From positions 1,208,755 to 1,272,754 of the forward strand of contig NZ_JAMJWD020000001.1 of the NCBI RefSeq assembly GCF_023554255.2: 64,000 bases of DNA, written 5' to 3'. Source of the stretch: Phyllobacterium sp. 21LDTY02-6 (lineage in GTDB: Bacteria > Pseudomonadota > Alphaproteobacteria > Rhizobiales > Rhizobiaceae). Below, piece by piece: positions 8,469 to 18,653 of the stretch (position 1 is the stretch's first letter; each line of letters opens with the position of its first letter). The notes under the pieces were generated by a model. The model saw nothing but the letters and a program-made list of their open reading frames with translations. It did no database searches and had not been told where the DNA came from. Both the position numbers and the translations under genes were made by a program.

Positions 8469-9785
8469 ATGGTCAATCTGAATGCCCCGAACTTCGGTTT
8501 CTGCCGGGACTGCCTGACGCTACAGACGACGGCGTCGCGCCGCTGCCACAAATGCGGCAGTCCGCGGCTGCTGCGCCATGACGAACTTTACAGCCTCAAC
8601 ATTGCGCATGTGGATTGCGACGCGTTCTATGCTTCGGTCGAGAAGCGTGACAACCCGGAACTGCGCGACAGGCCGGTGATTATCGGCGGCGGGAAACGTG
8701 GCGTTGTTTCAACAGCTTGCTACATTGCGCGCATCCATGGTGTCAAGTCTGCAATGCCGATGTTCAAGGCTCTCGAAGCCTGTCCGGACGCCGTGGTCAT
8801 AAAACCGGACATGGAGAAATATGTGCGCGTCGGGCGCCAGATCCGGCAGTTGATGCGCGACCTCACGCCATTGGTCGAGCCGTTGTCGATCGACGAGGCC
8901 TTCCTCGATCTTTCGGGCACGGAGCGGCTGCATCATGATCCGCCGGCACGGGTGATGGCGCAGTTTGCCGACCGGATCGAACGGGAAGTCGGGGTGACGG
9001 TGTCGATCGGCCTGTCCTACTGCAAGTTCCTCGCCAAGATCGCTTCGGACCTCAACAAGCCGCGCGGGTTCTCGATCATCGGCCGCGACGAAGCCGTCGC
9101 CTTCCTCCACGACAAGCCGGTGACGATGATCTGGGGCGTCGGCAAGGCCTTCGCCGCATCGCTGGAACGTGATGGCATCCGCACCATCGGCCAGCTGCAA
9201 ACCATGGAACAAGGGCCTTTGATGCGCGCCTATGGCACCATGGGCCAGCGCCTCTACCGGCTTTCAAGGGGTCTCGACGAACGAAAGGTCGAGCCCGACG
9301 GCGAGAGCAAGAGCGTGTCCGCCGAGACGACGTTCAACGAGGATATCGCTACGCTCGAGGAACTGACGCCGATCCTGCGCTCGCTCTCGGAAAAGGTGGC
9401 GCGCCGGCTGAAGGCAGCCGACATTGCCGGGCGGACGGTCGTCCTGAAGCTCAAATCGAAGGATTTCAAGCTGCGGACGCGCAATCGCCAACTGGCCGAT
9501 CCGACGCAACTGGCGGACCGCATTTTCCGCACCGGCTATTCGCTGCTGGTGAAGGAGATCGACGGCACGCGCTTCCGGCTGATCGGCATCGGGGTCAGCG
9601 ACCTTGCCGATGACGGCCGCGCCGACCCGCTCGATCTCGTCGATATACAGGGGACGAAACGCGCCGTGGCCGAAACGGCCATGGACAAGCTGCGATTGAA
9701 ATTCGGCAATGATGCCGTGGAGACCGGCTATACTTTCGGCAAGATGAAGCGGCGGCGCCCGGATATTCCCGACGAGATCGACTGA
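8469..9785 (+). CDS. dinB: DNA polymerase IV with N-terminal Cys4 module
   Basis: 438 residues, Y-family translesion polymerase. Catalytic motifs are [12 protein letters not shown] and [11 protein letters not shown]. The thumb and little-finger regions follow. Before the polymerase core is an extra segment of about 40 residues with CRDC and CHKC, a zinc-ribbon-like pair seen in the longer rhizobial DinB proteins. ATG 8469 is chosen over TTG 8460. Neither has a good ribosome site, so translation may be nearly leaderless. The LexA box just upstream predicts damage induction. The gene converges on dnaE with an 11-base gap. Confidence 0.93.
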   Translation: MVNLNAPNFGFCRDCLTLQTTASRRCHKCGSPRLLRHDELYSLNIAHVDCDAFYASVEKRDNPELRDRPVIIGGGKRGVVSTACYIARIHGVKSAMPMFKALEACPDAVVIKPDMEKYVRVGRQIRQLMRDLTPLVEPLSIDEAFLDLSGTERLHHDPPARVMAQFADRIEREVGVTVSIGLSYCKFLAKIASDLNKPRGFSIIGRDEAVAFLHDKPVTMIWGVGKAFAASLERDGIRTIGQLQTMEQGPLMRAYGTMGQRLYRLSRGLDERKVEPDGESKSVSAETTFNEDIATLEELTPILRSLSEKVARRLKAADIAGRTVVLKLKSKDFKLRTRNRQLADPTQLADRIFRTGYSLLVKEIDGTRFRLIGIGVSDLADDGRADPLDLVDIQGTKRAVAETAMDKLRLKFGNDAVETGYTFGKMKRRRPDIPDEID

Positions 9786-9796
9786 CGCGCCGGCCG

Positions 9797-12700
9797 TCAG
9801 GCCATTTCGACTTCAATTATGCCGGGAATGGCCTTCATTGCACTCGCCACCTGCGGACCGACGCGGTAGCGGTTGGGCAACTCTATCTCCACTTCATTGG
9901 CGCCATTCTCCTTGATCAGGATAAGGCTGACGACCTGGCCGTCATTCTGCGGCGCCAGATAGGGGCTGAGGGCACTGAGCGGCGTGCTGTTGCGCATATA
10001 GAGGCGCAACGACTTCTGCATGCGCGTTGCCTCGTCCTCGAGCGATTGCGCCGTCTGGATGCGCAGGCTTATGCCCTCGGGACGATCTTCGGCGCCGACG
10101 GTAACGACCACGGAACGGCCGGGCTCCAGCAGGTCGCGGAATTGATTGAGCGCCTCGGAGAAAAGCACCGCTTCGAACTGGCCGGATGCGTCGGAGAACT
10201 GGATGATCCCCATCTTGTTGCCGGTCTTGGTCTTGCGCTCCTGCTTGGCCGTGATGGTGCCGGCGAGACGCCCGGCATTGGCGCCGCGCTTGACCGCCGC
10301 GGAAAAGTCGGCCCAGTTCTGGACCCGCATCTTCTCCAGGATCGGCCGATATTCATCGAGCGGGTGCGCCGACAGGTAGAAGCCCGCTGCCTCGAATTCG
10401 CGGCGGAGCTTCTCCGAGGAAAGCCATGGCGCGGCGGCGGGGAGCTGTATCGCCTGCGAACCCGCACCGGCCATTGCGCCGAAAATATCCGCCTGCCCGC
10501 TGATGCTGTCTTCCTGCGTCCTCTGCGCATGGCCGATGATGCGGTCAAGGCCGGCAATGAGCGCGGGGCGGTCGCGACCGAAGCAATCGAACGCACCGAC
10601 ATTGATGAGGCTTTCGAAGACCCGCCGGTTGACGACACGCGGGTCTATCCGCTCGCAGAAATCCTCCAGGCTGGCATAGGGCGTGGCGCCGCGCTTCTCG
10701 ACGATGTGATCAACGGCCGCCTCGCCGACGCCCTTGATGGCCGCAAGAGAATAGAAGATCCGGTTCTCGCCCACCTCGAACAGCCGATAGGACGTATTGA
10801 CCGACGGCGGCACGACCTCGATGCCGAGGCGAACCGCCTCGCGCCGGAAATCGTTGAGCTTGTCCGTATTGGACATATCGTAAGTCATCGACGCGGCGAG
10901 GAACTCGACCGGGAAATGCGCCTTCATATAGGCGGTCTGGAACGAGACGATGGCATAGGCCGCGGCATGCGACTTGTTGAAGCCGTAATCGGCGAATTTG
11001 GCCAGCAGATCGAAGATGAAATTGGCCTGCGGCTTGGTCACGCCACGCTCGACCGCGCCATCGACGAAACGCACGCGCTGCAGGTCCATCTCGGAGCGGA
11101 TCTTCTTGCCCATGGCGCGGCGCAGAAGATCGGCTTCGCCCAGCGTATAGCCGGACATTTCCTGCGCGATCTGCATCACCTGTTCCTGGTAGATGATGAC
11201 GCCCTGCGTTTCCTTGACCAGATGGTCGATCTTGGGATGGATCGACGCCATCTCCTCCTCGCCATTCTTGCGGGCATTATAGGTCGGGATATTCTCCATC
11301 GGGCCCGGGCGATAAAGCGCGACGAGCGCGATGATGTCCTCGATCCGATCGGGCTTCATGCCGATCAGGGCCTTGCGCATGCCCGTGCTTTCAACCTGGA
11401 ACACGCCGACCGTCTCGCCGCGCGACAGCATTTCATAGGTCAGCCTGTCGTCCAGCGGCAGGTTCGACAGATCGACCGAAATGCCGCGCCGCTTCACAAG
11501 ATTGACCGCCGTCTGCAGCACGGTCAGCGTCTTCAGGCCAAGGAAGTCGAACTTGACCAGCCCCGCCTCCTCGACCATCTTCATGTTGAACTGCGTGACA
11601 GGCATGTCCGACCGCGGATCGCGATACATCGGCACCAGCTCGGACAGGGGGCGGTCGCCGATGACGATGCCGGCGGCATGGGTCGAGGCGTGCCTGTAAA
11701 GCCCTTCGAGCTTCAGGGCGATATCCAGCAGCCGTTCGACGACCGGTTCCTTGTCCCGCTCCTCGCGCAGCCGCGGTTCGTCCTCGATGGCCTTGGAAAG
11801 CGTCACTGGATTGGCCGGGTTGGCCGGCACCATCTTGGTCAGGCGATCGACCTGGCCATAGGGCATTTCGAGAACGCGCCCGACATCGCGCAGGACTGCG
11901 CGGGCCTGCAGCGTTCCAAAGGTGATGATCTGGGCGACCTGGTCCCTGCCATACTTGCCCTGCACATAGCGGATGACCTCATCGCGCCGGTCCTGGCAGA
12001 AGTCGATGTCGAAATCCGGCATCGAGACGCGGTCGGGGTTGAGAAAGCGCTCGAACAGCAGCGAGAAACGCAGCGGATCGACGTCGGTAATCGTCAGGGC
12101 ATAGGCGACAAGCGAACCGGCGCCGGAACCACGGCCCGGGCCGACCGGGATGTCATGGGCCTTCGCCCATTTGATGAAGTCCGAGACGATAAGGAAATAG
12201 CCCGGATATTTCATGCGGGTTATCACCGAGATTTCATATTCCAGGCGCTGCGCGTAACCTTCCGGCGTGTGGCCCTCGGCGAGCCCCAGCGTCTCCAGCC
12301 GATGCGCCAGCCCCTCGCGAGCCTGCCGCGCCAACTCCTCCGCCTCCGCCTCGAGTGCAGCGTCCGGATCGGCGCTTTCGCCGGTGAAGCGCGGCAGAAT
12401 GGGCGCGCGATTCTTCGGGTAGTATGAACAGCGCAGCGCGATCTCGACGGTATTGTCGATGGCCTCGGGCAGATCGGCGAAAAGCTCGACCATCTCCGCC
12501 TCGCTCTTCAGGTAGTGATCGGGCGTCAGCCGCCTGCGATCGTCGATCGAAAGCAGCGAGCCGGATGCGATGGCGAGCAAGGCATCATGCGCATCGTAAT
12601 CGGCGCTCATGGAGAAGAACACGTCATTCGTCGCAACCAGCGGCAGTTCCAGCGCATAGGCAAGCTCGACCTGGGCCGCCTCCAGCGCGCGGTCATAACC

Positions 12701-13288
12701 CCGGTGCCGCTGCAGTTCGACATAAAGCCGGTCGCCGAACAGCGATTTCAGGCTGACGAGCCGCTGGCGCGCTCTGTCGGTGCGATCATCCCTGATCGCC
12801 TTGGCGATGGGACCTTCCGGCCCGCCGGTCAGTGCTATCAGGCCTTCGGTCGCGCCAACCAGCCAGTCGCAGCGGATATGCACCGGATCGCCGCTGACGG
12901 TCTCCAGATAGGCGCGGCTGACCAGCCGCACGAGATTGGCATAGCCCGTCTCCGTCGCCGCCAGCAGAACGATCGGGGCCAGCCCCAATGCCTCGCGCCT
13001 GTTGACGCTGCGGCTCTCCTCGCTCTGATCGTGAAAGGCGATGTCCAGCTGGCAGCCAATGATGGGCTGCAACCCGGCCTTGGAACCCTTCTGCGCGAAT
13101 TCGAGTGCGCCGAAGAGATTGTTCGTATCGGTGATTGCAATCGCCGGAGCAGCATTCTTGACCGCGAGGTCTATGACCTTCGGAACCTGCAACGCGCCTT
13201 CAAGCAGCGAATAGGCCGAGTGAACCCTGAGGTGCACAAAGCGCAATGCGCTCTTCGACACGTCCATACCAATCTGTCCGTCAGCCAC
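9797..13288 (-). CDS. dnaE: DNA polymerase III alpha subunit
   Basis: 1163 residues, C-family replicative polymerase. The N-terminal PHP domain starts at HLRVHSAYSLLEGA. The palm acidic residues lie in MPDFDIDFCQDRR, and a C-terminal OB fold carries LAGTITAKQERKTKTG. GTG 13288 is chosen because GGAGA lies 6 bases upstream and the resulting MADGQIG start is of normal length. TTG 13294 and ATG 13267 are in frame but less well supported. It sits at the end of the proS-lolC-lolD block, downstream of a tiny membrane-peptide gene. Confidence 0.95.
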   Translation of the reverse strand: MADGQIGMDVSKSALRFVHLRVHSAYSLLEGALQVPKVIDLAVKNAAPAIAITDTNNLFGALEFAQKGSKAGLQPIIGCQLDIAFHDQSEESRSVNRREALGLAPIVLLAATETGYANLVRLVSRAYLETVSGDPVHIRCDWLVGATEGLIALTGGPEGPIAKAIRDDRTDRARQRLVSLKSLFGDRLYVELQRHRGYDRALEAAQVELAYALELPLVATNDVFFSMSADYDAHDALLAIASGSLLSIDDRRRLTPDHYLKSEAEMVELFADLPEAIDNTVEIALRCSYYPKNRAPILPRFTGESADPDAALEAEAEELARQAREGLAHRLETLGLAEGHTPEGYAQRLEYEISVITRMKYPGYFLIVSDFIKWAKAHDIPVGPGRGSGAGSLVAYALTITDVDPLRFSLLFERFLNPDRVSMPDFDIDFCQDRRDEVIRYVQGKYGRDQVAQIITFGTLQARAVLRDVGRVLEMPYGQVDRLTKMVPANPANPVTLSKAIEDEPRLREERDKEPVVERLLDIALKLEGLYRHASTHAAGIVIGDRPLSELVPMYRDPRSDMPVTQFNMKMVEEAGLVKFDFLGLKTLTVLQTAVNLVKRRGISVDLSNLPLDDRLTYEMLSRGETVGVFQVESTGMRKALIGMKPDRIEDIIALVALYRPGPMENIPTYNARKNGEEEMASIHPKIDHLVKETQGVIIYQEQVMQIAQEMSGYTLGEADLLRRAMGKKIRSEMDLQRVRFVDGAVERGVTKPQANFIFDLLAKFADYGFNKSHAAAYAIVSFQTAYMKAHFPVEFLAASMTYDMSNTDKLNDFRREAVRLGIEVVPPSVNTSYRLFEVGENRIFYSLAAIKGVGEAAVDHIVEKRGATPYASLEDFCERIDPRVVNRRVFESLINVGAFDCFGRDRPALIAGLDRIIGHAQRTQEDSISGQADIFGAMAGAGSQAIQLPAAAPWLSSEKLRREFEAAGFYLSAHPLDEYRPILEKMRVQNWADFSAAVKRGANAGRLAGTITAKQERKTKTGNKMGIIQFSDASGQFEAVLFSEALNQFRDLLEPGRSVVVTVGAEDRPEGISLRIQTAQSLEDEATRMQKSLRLYMRNSTPLSALSPYLAPQNDGQVVSLILIKENGANEVEIELPNRYRVGPQVASAMKAIPGIIEVEMA

Positions 13289-13443
13289 GATCAATCTCCG
13301 AGAATTGAACGGAGAACTCGATTCTACCGCCCGGCCCTATAGTTCCGCATGGCTAAACCGGTGTCCACAGCTTTCCGGCCGGTACGCCGCATCTCCGGTG
13401 GAGAACGATGACGGAAGACGGCCGGCACCGTTATTGGCTTTCA

Positions 13444-13530
13444 TCAAATGACGCTCACCCACATGGCGAATGTCGCTATGAACAGGCTGACAGTAACGAA
13501 TGACATAACGTCCTGGAAAAGTTCGTTCAT
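13444..13530 (-). CDS. 28-residue single-pass membrane peptide behind a LexA box
   Basis: The ATG at 13530 has AAGGG eight bases upstream. Translation gives a short acidic N terminus (MNELFQDV), then a hydrophobic stretch to the C terminus (residues 9-28) that includes FATM-type aromatic and aliphatic residues and one Trp. The length suits one inner-membrane helix. It lies between lolD and dnaE on the same strand. A GAAC-N7-GAAC LexA operator and a CTTGAC -35 element lie 40-64 bases upstream. Caulobacter SidA is a LexA-controlled 29-residue membrane division inhibitor, so an analogous role is my inference. I see no established family. Confidence 0.65.
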   Translation of the reverse strand: MNELFQDVMSFVTVSLFIATFAMWVSVI

Positions 13531-13569
13531 GGTATAAACCCTTCTTCGTTGTCGTTGTGTCTCTGTTTT

Positions 13570-13594
13570 GTTCTATTTTTGTTCTCTCGTCAAG
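13570..13594 (-). promoter_or_regulatory. LexA box with overlapping -35 element
   Basis: On the minus strand CTTGAC (13594-13589) is followed four bases later by GAAC-AAAAATA-GAAC (13584-13570), an exact GAAC-N7-GAAC operator. The operator fills the -35 to -10 spacer. No good -10 is evident. The downstream gene is the 28-residue peptide, then dnaE. Confidence 0.7.
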
Positions 13595-13651
13595 CCTGTT
13601 TATCCGCCACCGCGCCCTAATGGTTTTCAAAAGGTAAACGCGCCGGTCTGT

Positions 13652-14335
13652 TCAGAGATTTATTATCTTGCCGTTCTTCAACGTCACGCGGCGATCCATG
13701 CGGCGCGCGAGCTCGTGATTATGCGTCGCTATCATCGCCGACAGGCCGGATTGACGCACGAGCGCTTCGAGAGCCTCGAACACATAGGACGATGTCACCG
13801 GGTCGAGATTGCCCGTCGGCTCGTCGGCCAGCAGCACCAGCGGCGCATTGGCGACGGCGCGCGCGATGGCGACGCGTTGCTGCTCGCCGCCGGAAAGTTC
13901 GCTCGGCCGATGCGACGCCCGGGCGCCGACCTTCATGTAGTCCAAAAGCTGCTGCGCCCGCTCGGAGGCGATGGAAGGCGACATGCCGCGAATCATCTGC
14001 GGCATCATCACGTTCTCCAGCGCCGTGAACTCCGGCAAGAGATGGTGGAACTGGTAGACGAAGCCGACATCATTGCGGCGAATGGCCGTGCGCTCGTCAT
14101 CGGACAGCGCGCCGCATGAACGGCCGTCGAGCAGGACGTCGCCGCTGTCGGGGCGCTCAAGCAGGCCGGCCGTGTGCAGCAGGGTGGATTTGCCGGCGCC
14201 CGAAGGGGCGACAAGCGCAACCATCTCGCCGCGACCCAGTGAAAAATTCGCCTCGTCGAGGATGATCAGCTCGCGGCCGATCTCGTCATAGCGGCGGCCG
14301 ACGCCCGTCAGCTGCAGGATGGGTGCAGCACTCAT
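13652..14335 (-). CDS. lolD: Lipoprotein-releasing system ATP-binding protein
   Basis: 227 residues. ABC ATPase with Walker [12 protein letters not shown] (written GPSGAGKS in most homologues; here APSGAGKS), signature [14 protein letters not shown] and Walker [12 protein letters not shown]. It powers release of outer-membrane lipoproteins to LolA. The ATG directly follows the lolC stop, so the two are coupled. The first residue of the Walker A motif (Ala in place of Gly) is a tolerated substitution. Confidence 0.92.
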   Translation of the reverse strand: MSAAPILQLTGVGRRYDEIGRELIILDEANFSLGRGEMVALVAPSGAGKSTLLHTAGLLERPDSGDVLLDGRSCGALSDDERTAIRRNDVGFVYQFHHLLPEFTALENVMMPQMIRGMSPSIASERAQQLLDYMKVGARASHRPSELSGGEQQRVAIARAVANAPLVLLADEPTGNLDPVTSSYVFEALEALVRQSGLSAMIATHNHELARRMDRRVTLKNGKIINL

Positions 14336-15622
14336 CTATTCATACCTCAGCGCTTCGACGGGATCGAGCTTGGCCGCCCGCCATGCCGGAAAAAGAGTGG
14401 CCAGAAACGACAGCACAAGCGCCATCAGGATGACGCTGAACGTCTCGTTGAAATCCATCTTGGCCGGCAATGTGCTGAGGAAGTAAAGCTCTGGGTTGAA
14501 CAATGTCGTACCGGACAACCATGAGAAGAACTGCCTTATCCGCTCCACGTTCAGGCAGACGACGACGCCGAGAATGACGCCGGCGATGGTTCCGGTGACG
14601 CCGATGGCGGCGCCCGTCATCAGGAATATGCGCAGGATCGAGTTTCGCGTCGCCCCCATCGTCCGCAGGATCGCGATGTCGTGCCCCTTGTCCTTGACCA
14701 GCATGATCAGCCCCGAAATGATATTGAGCGCGGCGACGAGCACGATGAGCGTCAGGATCATGAACATGACGTTGCGCTCCACCTGAAGCGCCGAGAAGAA
14801 GGTCTGGTTGCGCTGACGCCAGTCGGTCAACATAACCGAGCGCTGGGCGGCATCCTCGATCGGCTTCTTGATCGAATCGACCGCATCGGGATTGTCGACG
14901 AAGATCTCGAGGGATTGGACCTTGCCCTCCTGGTTGAAATAGGTCTGCGCCTCTTCAAGCGGCATCAGGACGATAGACGAATCATATTCCGACATGCCGA
15001 CTTCGAAGATCGCGGTCACGGGATAGGACTTCATCCTGGGGCCGACGCCGAGCGGCGTGACGTCGCCATCCGGCGAGATCAGCGTAAGCGAGTCGCCCAG
15101 CCCGAGACCCATGTTTTCCGCCATGCGCGTGCCGATGGCGACGCCTCCGGCGCTGTTGAAGCCCTGGAAAGTGCCCTGGCGCACATTCTTGGCGACAAGT
15201 TGCAGCTTGGCGATATCTTCCTCGCGCAGGCCACGAACGAGCGCGCCCGACCCTGCCCCGGCATTGCCGGTGGCCAGAACCTGGCCCTCGACGACCGGAA
15301 TGGCGAAGGAAACGCCCTGCACTCCGTCGATCCGCTTGATCGCCGCGTCGAAATCGTCGAGCGGCCTGTCCATCGGCTGCATGATCACATGGCCGTTTAT
15401 GCCGAGTATCCGCGTCAGCAGCTCGCTGCGAAAGCCGTTCATCACCGCCATGACGATGATGAGCGTCGCAACGCCCAGCATGATCCCGGTGAAGGAAAAG
15501 CCGGCGATGACCGAGATGAACGTCTCTTTCCGACGGGCGCGCAAATATCGCCACGCGATCATTCGTTCATAGGCCGAAAAGGCCCTCGAGCCGGTCGGAG
15601 CGGCCTCGTCTTTTGCGGTCAT
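14336..15622 (-). CDS. lolC: Lipoprotein-releasing system permease LolC/LolE family
   Basis: 428 residues with one N-terminal membrane helix (about 37-60), a large periplasmic domain and three C-terminal helices, the FtsX-like MacB topology. A single LolC/E-type permease with lolD is usual in alphaproteobacteria, where the complex is a homodimer. It overlaps the proS stop by 4 bases and abuts lolD. Together these move lipoproteins out of the inner membrane. Confidence 0.9.
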   Translation of the reverse strand: MTAKDEAAPTGSRAFSAYERMIAWRYLRARRKETFISVIAGFSFTGIMLGVATLIIVMAVMNGFRSELLTRILGINGHVIMQPMDRPLDDFDAAIKRIDGVQGVSFAIPVVEGQVLATGNAGAGSGALVRGLREEDIAKLQLVAKNVRQGTFQGFNSAGGVAIGTRMAENMGLGLGDSLTLISPDGDVTPLGVGPRMKSYPVTAIFEVGMSEYDSSIVLMPLEEAQTYFNQEGKVQSLEIFVDNPDAVDSIKKPIEDAAQRSVMLTDWRQRNQTFFSALQVERNVMFMILTLIVLVAALNIISGLIMLVKDKGHDIAILRTMGATRNSILRIFLMTGAAIGVTGTIAGVILGVVVCLNVERIRQFFSWLSGTTLFNPELYFLSTLPAKMDFNETFSVILMALVLSFLATLFPAWRAAKLDPVEALRYE

Positions 15623-16968
15623 AGAGTTCCTGCCTGAAAATCTGCCGGCCCGGCCAGCTTGTTGATGGCGGCTTCTATCGTCAGCGTCTCGCGGTTGCCC
15701 GTGGCACGGTCCTTGATCTCTATCTCGCCGGCAGCAACGCCGCGCGGCCCGATGATGACCTGCGTCGGCAGGCCGATAAGATCCATCGTCGCGAATTTCG
15801 AACCCGGGCGCTCGTCCGTATCGTCGAGAAGCGGGTCCAGGCCGGCTTTCGTCAGGGCGTCGTAGACTTTCTGCGAAACGGCATCGCAGGCTTCGTCGCC
15901 GGGCTTCATGTTGATGATGCCGGCACCGAAAGGCGCCACGGCCTGCGGCCAGATGATGCCATTCTCGTCATGCGAAGCCTCGATGATCGCGGCTATGACG
16001 CGCGAGGGGCCGATGCCATAGGAGCCCATCGACACCGGATATTCCTTGCCGTCCGGCCCGGTGACCTTCGCGCCCATCGGTTCCGAATATTTGGTGCCGA
16101 AATGGAAGATGTGGCCGACTTCAATGCCGCGGGCGGCAAGCTGCTCGCCGGCGTCGACCTTGGCCCAGGCCACTTCGTCGTGCATTTCGTCGGTGGCGGC
16201 ATAGGGTGCGGTCCAGCGGGCGACGATGCTGGCGATCCCGGCATCGTCGTCGAAATCCGTATCGGGGCCCGGAACCGCCATTTCCAGATAGGCGCGATCG
16301 CAGAAGACCTGGCTTTCGCCGGTCTCGGCGAGAATGATGAACTCATGGCTGAGATCGCCGCCGATGGGCCCGGTATCGGCACGCATCGGAATGACCTTGA
16401 TCCCCAGTCTGGAGAAGGTGCGCAGATAGGCCACGAACATCCTGTTATAGGCGGCCTTCGCGCCCTCGAAATCCAGATCGAACGAATAGGCGTCCTTCAT
16501 CAGGAATTCGCGCGAGCGCATGACACCGAAACGCGGCCGGCGCTCGTCGCGGAACTTCCATTGAATATGATAAAGATTCAGCGGCAAGTCCTTGTAAGAC
16601 TTGACATAAGAGCGGAATATCTCGGTGATCATCTCTTCATTGGTCGGCCCGTAGAGCATGTCGCGCTCGCCGCGATCCTTGATGCGGAGCATCTCGTCGC
16701 CATAGGCGTCGTAGCGGCCGCTTTCGCGCCAGAGATCGGCCGATTGTATGGTCGGCATCAGCAGCTCGATCGCGCCCGAACGATTCTGCTCCTCGCGGAT
16801 GATCGCGCTGACCTTGTTGAGGATGCGCAGCCCCGCCGGCAGCCACGCATAGATGCCCGCCGACTCCTGGCGGATGAGGCCGGCGCGGAGCATCAGCCGG
16901 TGCGAGACAATTTCTGCCTCCTTGGGGTTTTCTTTGAGGATGGGCAGAAAGTAACGGGAAAGCCGCAT
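15619..16968 (-). CDS. proS: Prolyl-tRNA synthetase, short alphaproteobacterial form
   Basis: 449 residues, charging tRNA-Pro. Class II motifs are present: [10 protein letters not shown] in the N terminus, motif 2 around [25 protein letters not shown], and motif 3 near [11 protein letters not shown]. The editing insertion of the long bacterial form is absent, as is normal for alphaproteobacteria. A C-terminal anticodon-binding domain follows. It is first in the proS-lolC-lolD run. Confidence 0.95.
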   Translation of the reverse strand: MRLSRYFLPILKENPKEAEIVSHRLMLRAGLIRQESAGIYAWLPAGLRILNKVSAIIREEQNRSGAIELLMPTIQSADLWRESGRYDAYGDEMLRIKDRGERDMLYGPTNEEMITEIFRSYVKSYKDLPLNLYHIQWKFRDERRPRFGVMRSREFLMKDAYSFDLDFEGAKAAYNRMFVAYLRTFSRLGIKVIPMRADTGPIGGDLSHEFIILAETGESQVFCDRAYLEMAVPGPDTDFDDDAGIASIVARWTAPYAATDEMHDEVAWAKVDAGEQLAARGIEVGHIFHFGTKYSEPMGAKVTGPDGKEYPVSMGSYGIGPSRVIAAIIEASHDENGIIWPQAVAPFGAGIINMKPGDEACDAVSQKVYDALTKAGLDPLLDDTDERPGSKFATMDLIGLPTQVIIGPRGVAAGEIEIKDRATGNRETLTIEAAINKLAGPADFQAGTL

Positions 16969-17255
16969 TGAGAATCACCAGAATTGTGTGAAGCCTGAAT
17001 TGCTTGAAGAATCAGGCAAAACCAAGTGCAAAGTCGGTATTTATTACTGGCTTACGGGTGGATTGGAAACCCGCAACCATCGATCTTTGCCAGTTGGGCG
17101 AAGCCAGTGAATCGCCGTTGCTAAAATCCTAATCAAAAAATGACGTTTCCGAATATTTTTCGTGACATTTCGGAGGCACTCCGCTATTTTTTTAATCATA
17201 AGGAGAAAGTGAGAATATTTCCGCTTTCCTACGCGGTCAAAGTCTTGGGAGGATG
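16969..17255. other. AT-rich intergenic interval before the candidate sRNA
   Basis: No protein gene is convincing here. The interval is far more AT-rich than its neighbours and includes poly-A and poly-T runs around 17140 and 17190. It probably holds the proS promoter on the minus strand and that of the RNA described next. I could not fix either. Confidence 0.4.
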
Positions 17256-17346
17256 TGACCCTGGCGCGGTTTTCCGCAGCCGCCACGCAAGTGGACTGGG
17301 TCAGACGCGATCTTTAAATGCAAGGCGAAAGCCTTGCATTTTTTTT
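17256..17346 (+). ncRNA. Candidate small RNA with three-way junction and terminator
   Basis: TGACCC (17256-17261) pairs with GGGTCA (17298-17303), closing two inner hairpins: GCGG-TTTT-CCGC (17266-17277) and CCAC-GCAA-GTGG (17283-17294). A strong terminator follows 13 bases later. No protein gene ends here, so the terminator probably belongs to a non-coding transcript. The 5' end is not fixed and could lie further upstream. I do not recognise the family. Confidence 0.55.
17317..17346 (+). terminator. Strong rho-independent terminator
   Basis: AATGCAAGGC (17317-17326) and GCCTTGCATT (17331-17340) form a perfect 10-bp stem with a GAAA tetraloop. Eight T end the signal. It would also work in part in the reverse direction. 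Confidence 0.88.
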
Positions 17347-17627
17347 GTCTTCCGCTTAGCTGTCTGCATTCTGCAAGTTTTTCGCATTTTTGCCTGCCTA
17401 TTTCATCTGAACTGATTTTTATCTTTTATTTCAACGAGTTAATTTTAAATGTCCCTTTTCAATCTGAAGTGCCGGGATAGTGATCCCGCGCAATGGCTCT
17501 GCGCCACATCCCTCCTGCGCCTGATCTACCTGCGCCAAGGCTGCTCCTTGCGACGGTCGGCCGAGCGTCGATCCTGTGCCCGGATCGATGCCTGTTTCCG
17601 CCCCGCGCGGCAGAGGGCGCGTGCGTG

Positions 17628-18617
17628 ATGACGAATCAAATCGCCACCGCCCCGCGCTGCGTCTGCATTGCAACCGTAACGCGCGATCGACCGGTCATGC
17701 TCGAATGCCTGCTGAAGTCCTATTCAGCACTCGCCGTTCCGCCCGGTATCGAACTGCGCTTCGCCATCGTGGAGAACAATCCTCGGGCGAACCTGCATGA
17801 TATCGTCGAAAGATTTCGCCTATCGGTGCCGGAACGCGCCGTTCATTACGAGATCGAGCCTCGCCTTGGTATCGCTTTCGCCCGCAATCGGGCGCTGGAT
17901 GCTGCGCTTCATGCTGATTGCCACATCCTGCTCTTCGCCGATGATGACGAAGTGGTCGATACGCACTGGCTCGAGCATCTGCTGGCGGCGCGCGATCGGG
18001 ACGATCTGGATATTGTCGGCGGACCCGTGCGGCTATTGCCGCTCGAACCGGCTGCCGGAATCTGGCATAGACTGGTCTGGAACGGCATCGACCGGCGAAA
18101 TCGCGCCAAGGAACACGGCGCCTCCCGGCTGTGGAAGCAGGGACGGGCCGCGAGGATCGTCCTCGCCACCGGCAGTTGGCTCGGCAATCTCGAGTTTTTC
18201 CGTGGCACCGCCCTCCGCTTCGATGAAACGCTGGGCTTTGCCGGCGGCGAAGATTCGCAGCTCTGGAGAGAGGCGGTCAGACGTGGTGCGAGGACGGGTT
18301 GGGCGCCGGCGGCCATCGCCGCCGAGACAATGCCCTTGGCCAGGCTGACGCTTCGCTATCAATTCTGCCGCAGCCGCGATACCTGTGCCGTTGCCCTGCG
18401 CAAGAAACTTGCCCTGCGGCCGTGGAAGACGGCGCTGCGTCTGCCCGGCTCCATGATCGCCCGCCTTTTCAAGTTTCTGGCCTGCCTGCTGCTGCTGCCG
18501 TTTCGCGGCGGGGCGCAGCTGGTGGCGGCTTCCATATGCCTGGGGAGCCTCGCCGGCCTGCTGCATGGCCTGACCGGGCGCGATATCGCGCATTATCGCA
18601 CCACGACCGGCGCGTGA
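17628..18617 (+). CDS. Family 2 glycosyltransferase
   Basis: 329 residues. GT-A fold: TVTRDRPVMLECLLKS at the start, the metal-binding acidic cluster FADDDEVV at about 105, and GGEDSQLW as the acceptor-site acidic motif. A hydrophobic C-terminal segment suggests membrane attachment. ATG 17628 is chosen because AGAGGG lies upstream. An in-frame ATG at 17493 adds a low-quality N terminus. It probably adds a sugar to a surface polysaccharide or lipid, acceptor unknown. It stands alone on the plus strand and converges on the mce block. Confidence 0.8.
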   Translation: MTNQIATAPRCVCIATVTRDRPVMLECLLKSYSALAVPPGIELRFAIVENNPRANLHDIVERFRLSVPERAVHYEIEPRLGIAFARNRALDAALHADCHILLFADDDEVVDTHWLEHLLAARDRDDLDIVGGPVRLLPLEPAAGIWHRLVWNGIDRRNRAKEHGASRLWKQGRAARIVLATGSWLGNLEFFRGTALRFDETLGFAGGEDSQLWREAVRRGARTGWAPAAIAAETMPLARLTLRYQFCRSRDTCAVALRKKLALRPWKTALRLPGSMIARLFKFLACLLLLPFRGGAQLVAASICLGSLAGLLHGLTGRDIAHYRTTTGA

Positions 18618-18653
18618 GCTCCGGGTCCGGCAATGCCGGGCCATGGGGTTCAA

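Noticed and set aside
10046-12427. A 793-codon open frame on the plus strand
   Set aside because: It lies opposite dnaE, an artefact of GC-rich codon bias; no domain or ribosome site.
13337-13630. A 97-codon minus-strand frame covering the 28-residue gene in another frame
   Set aside because: No ribosome site, Arg/His-rich composition; the 28-residue gene has a site, a promoter element and a LexA box.
17140-17415. A 91-codon plus-strand frame over the candidate sRNA
   Set aside because: It runs through the terminator hairpin and T run, so it cannot be a normal gene.
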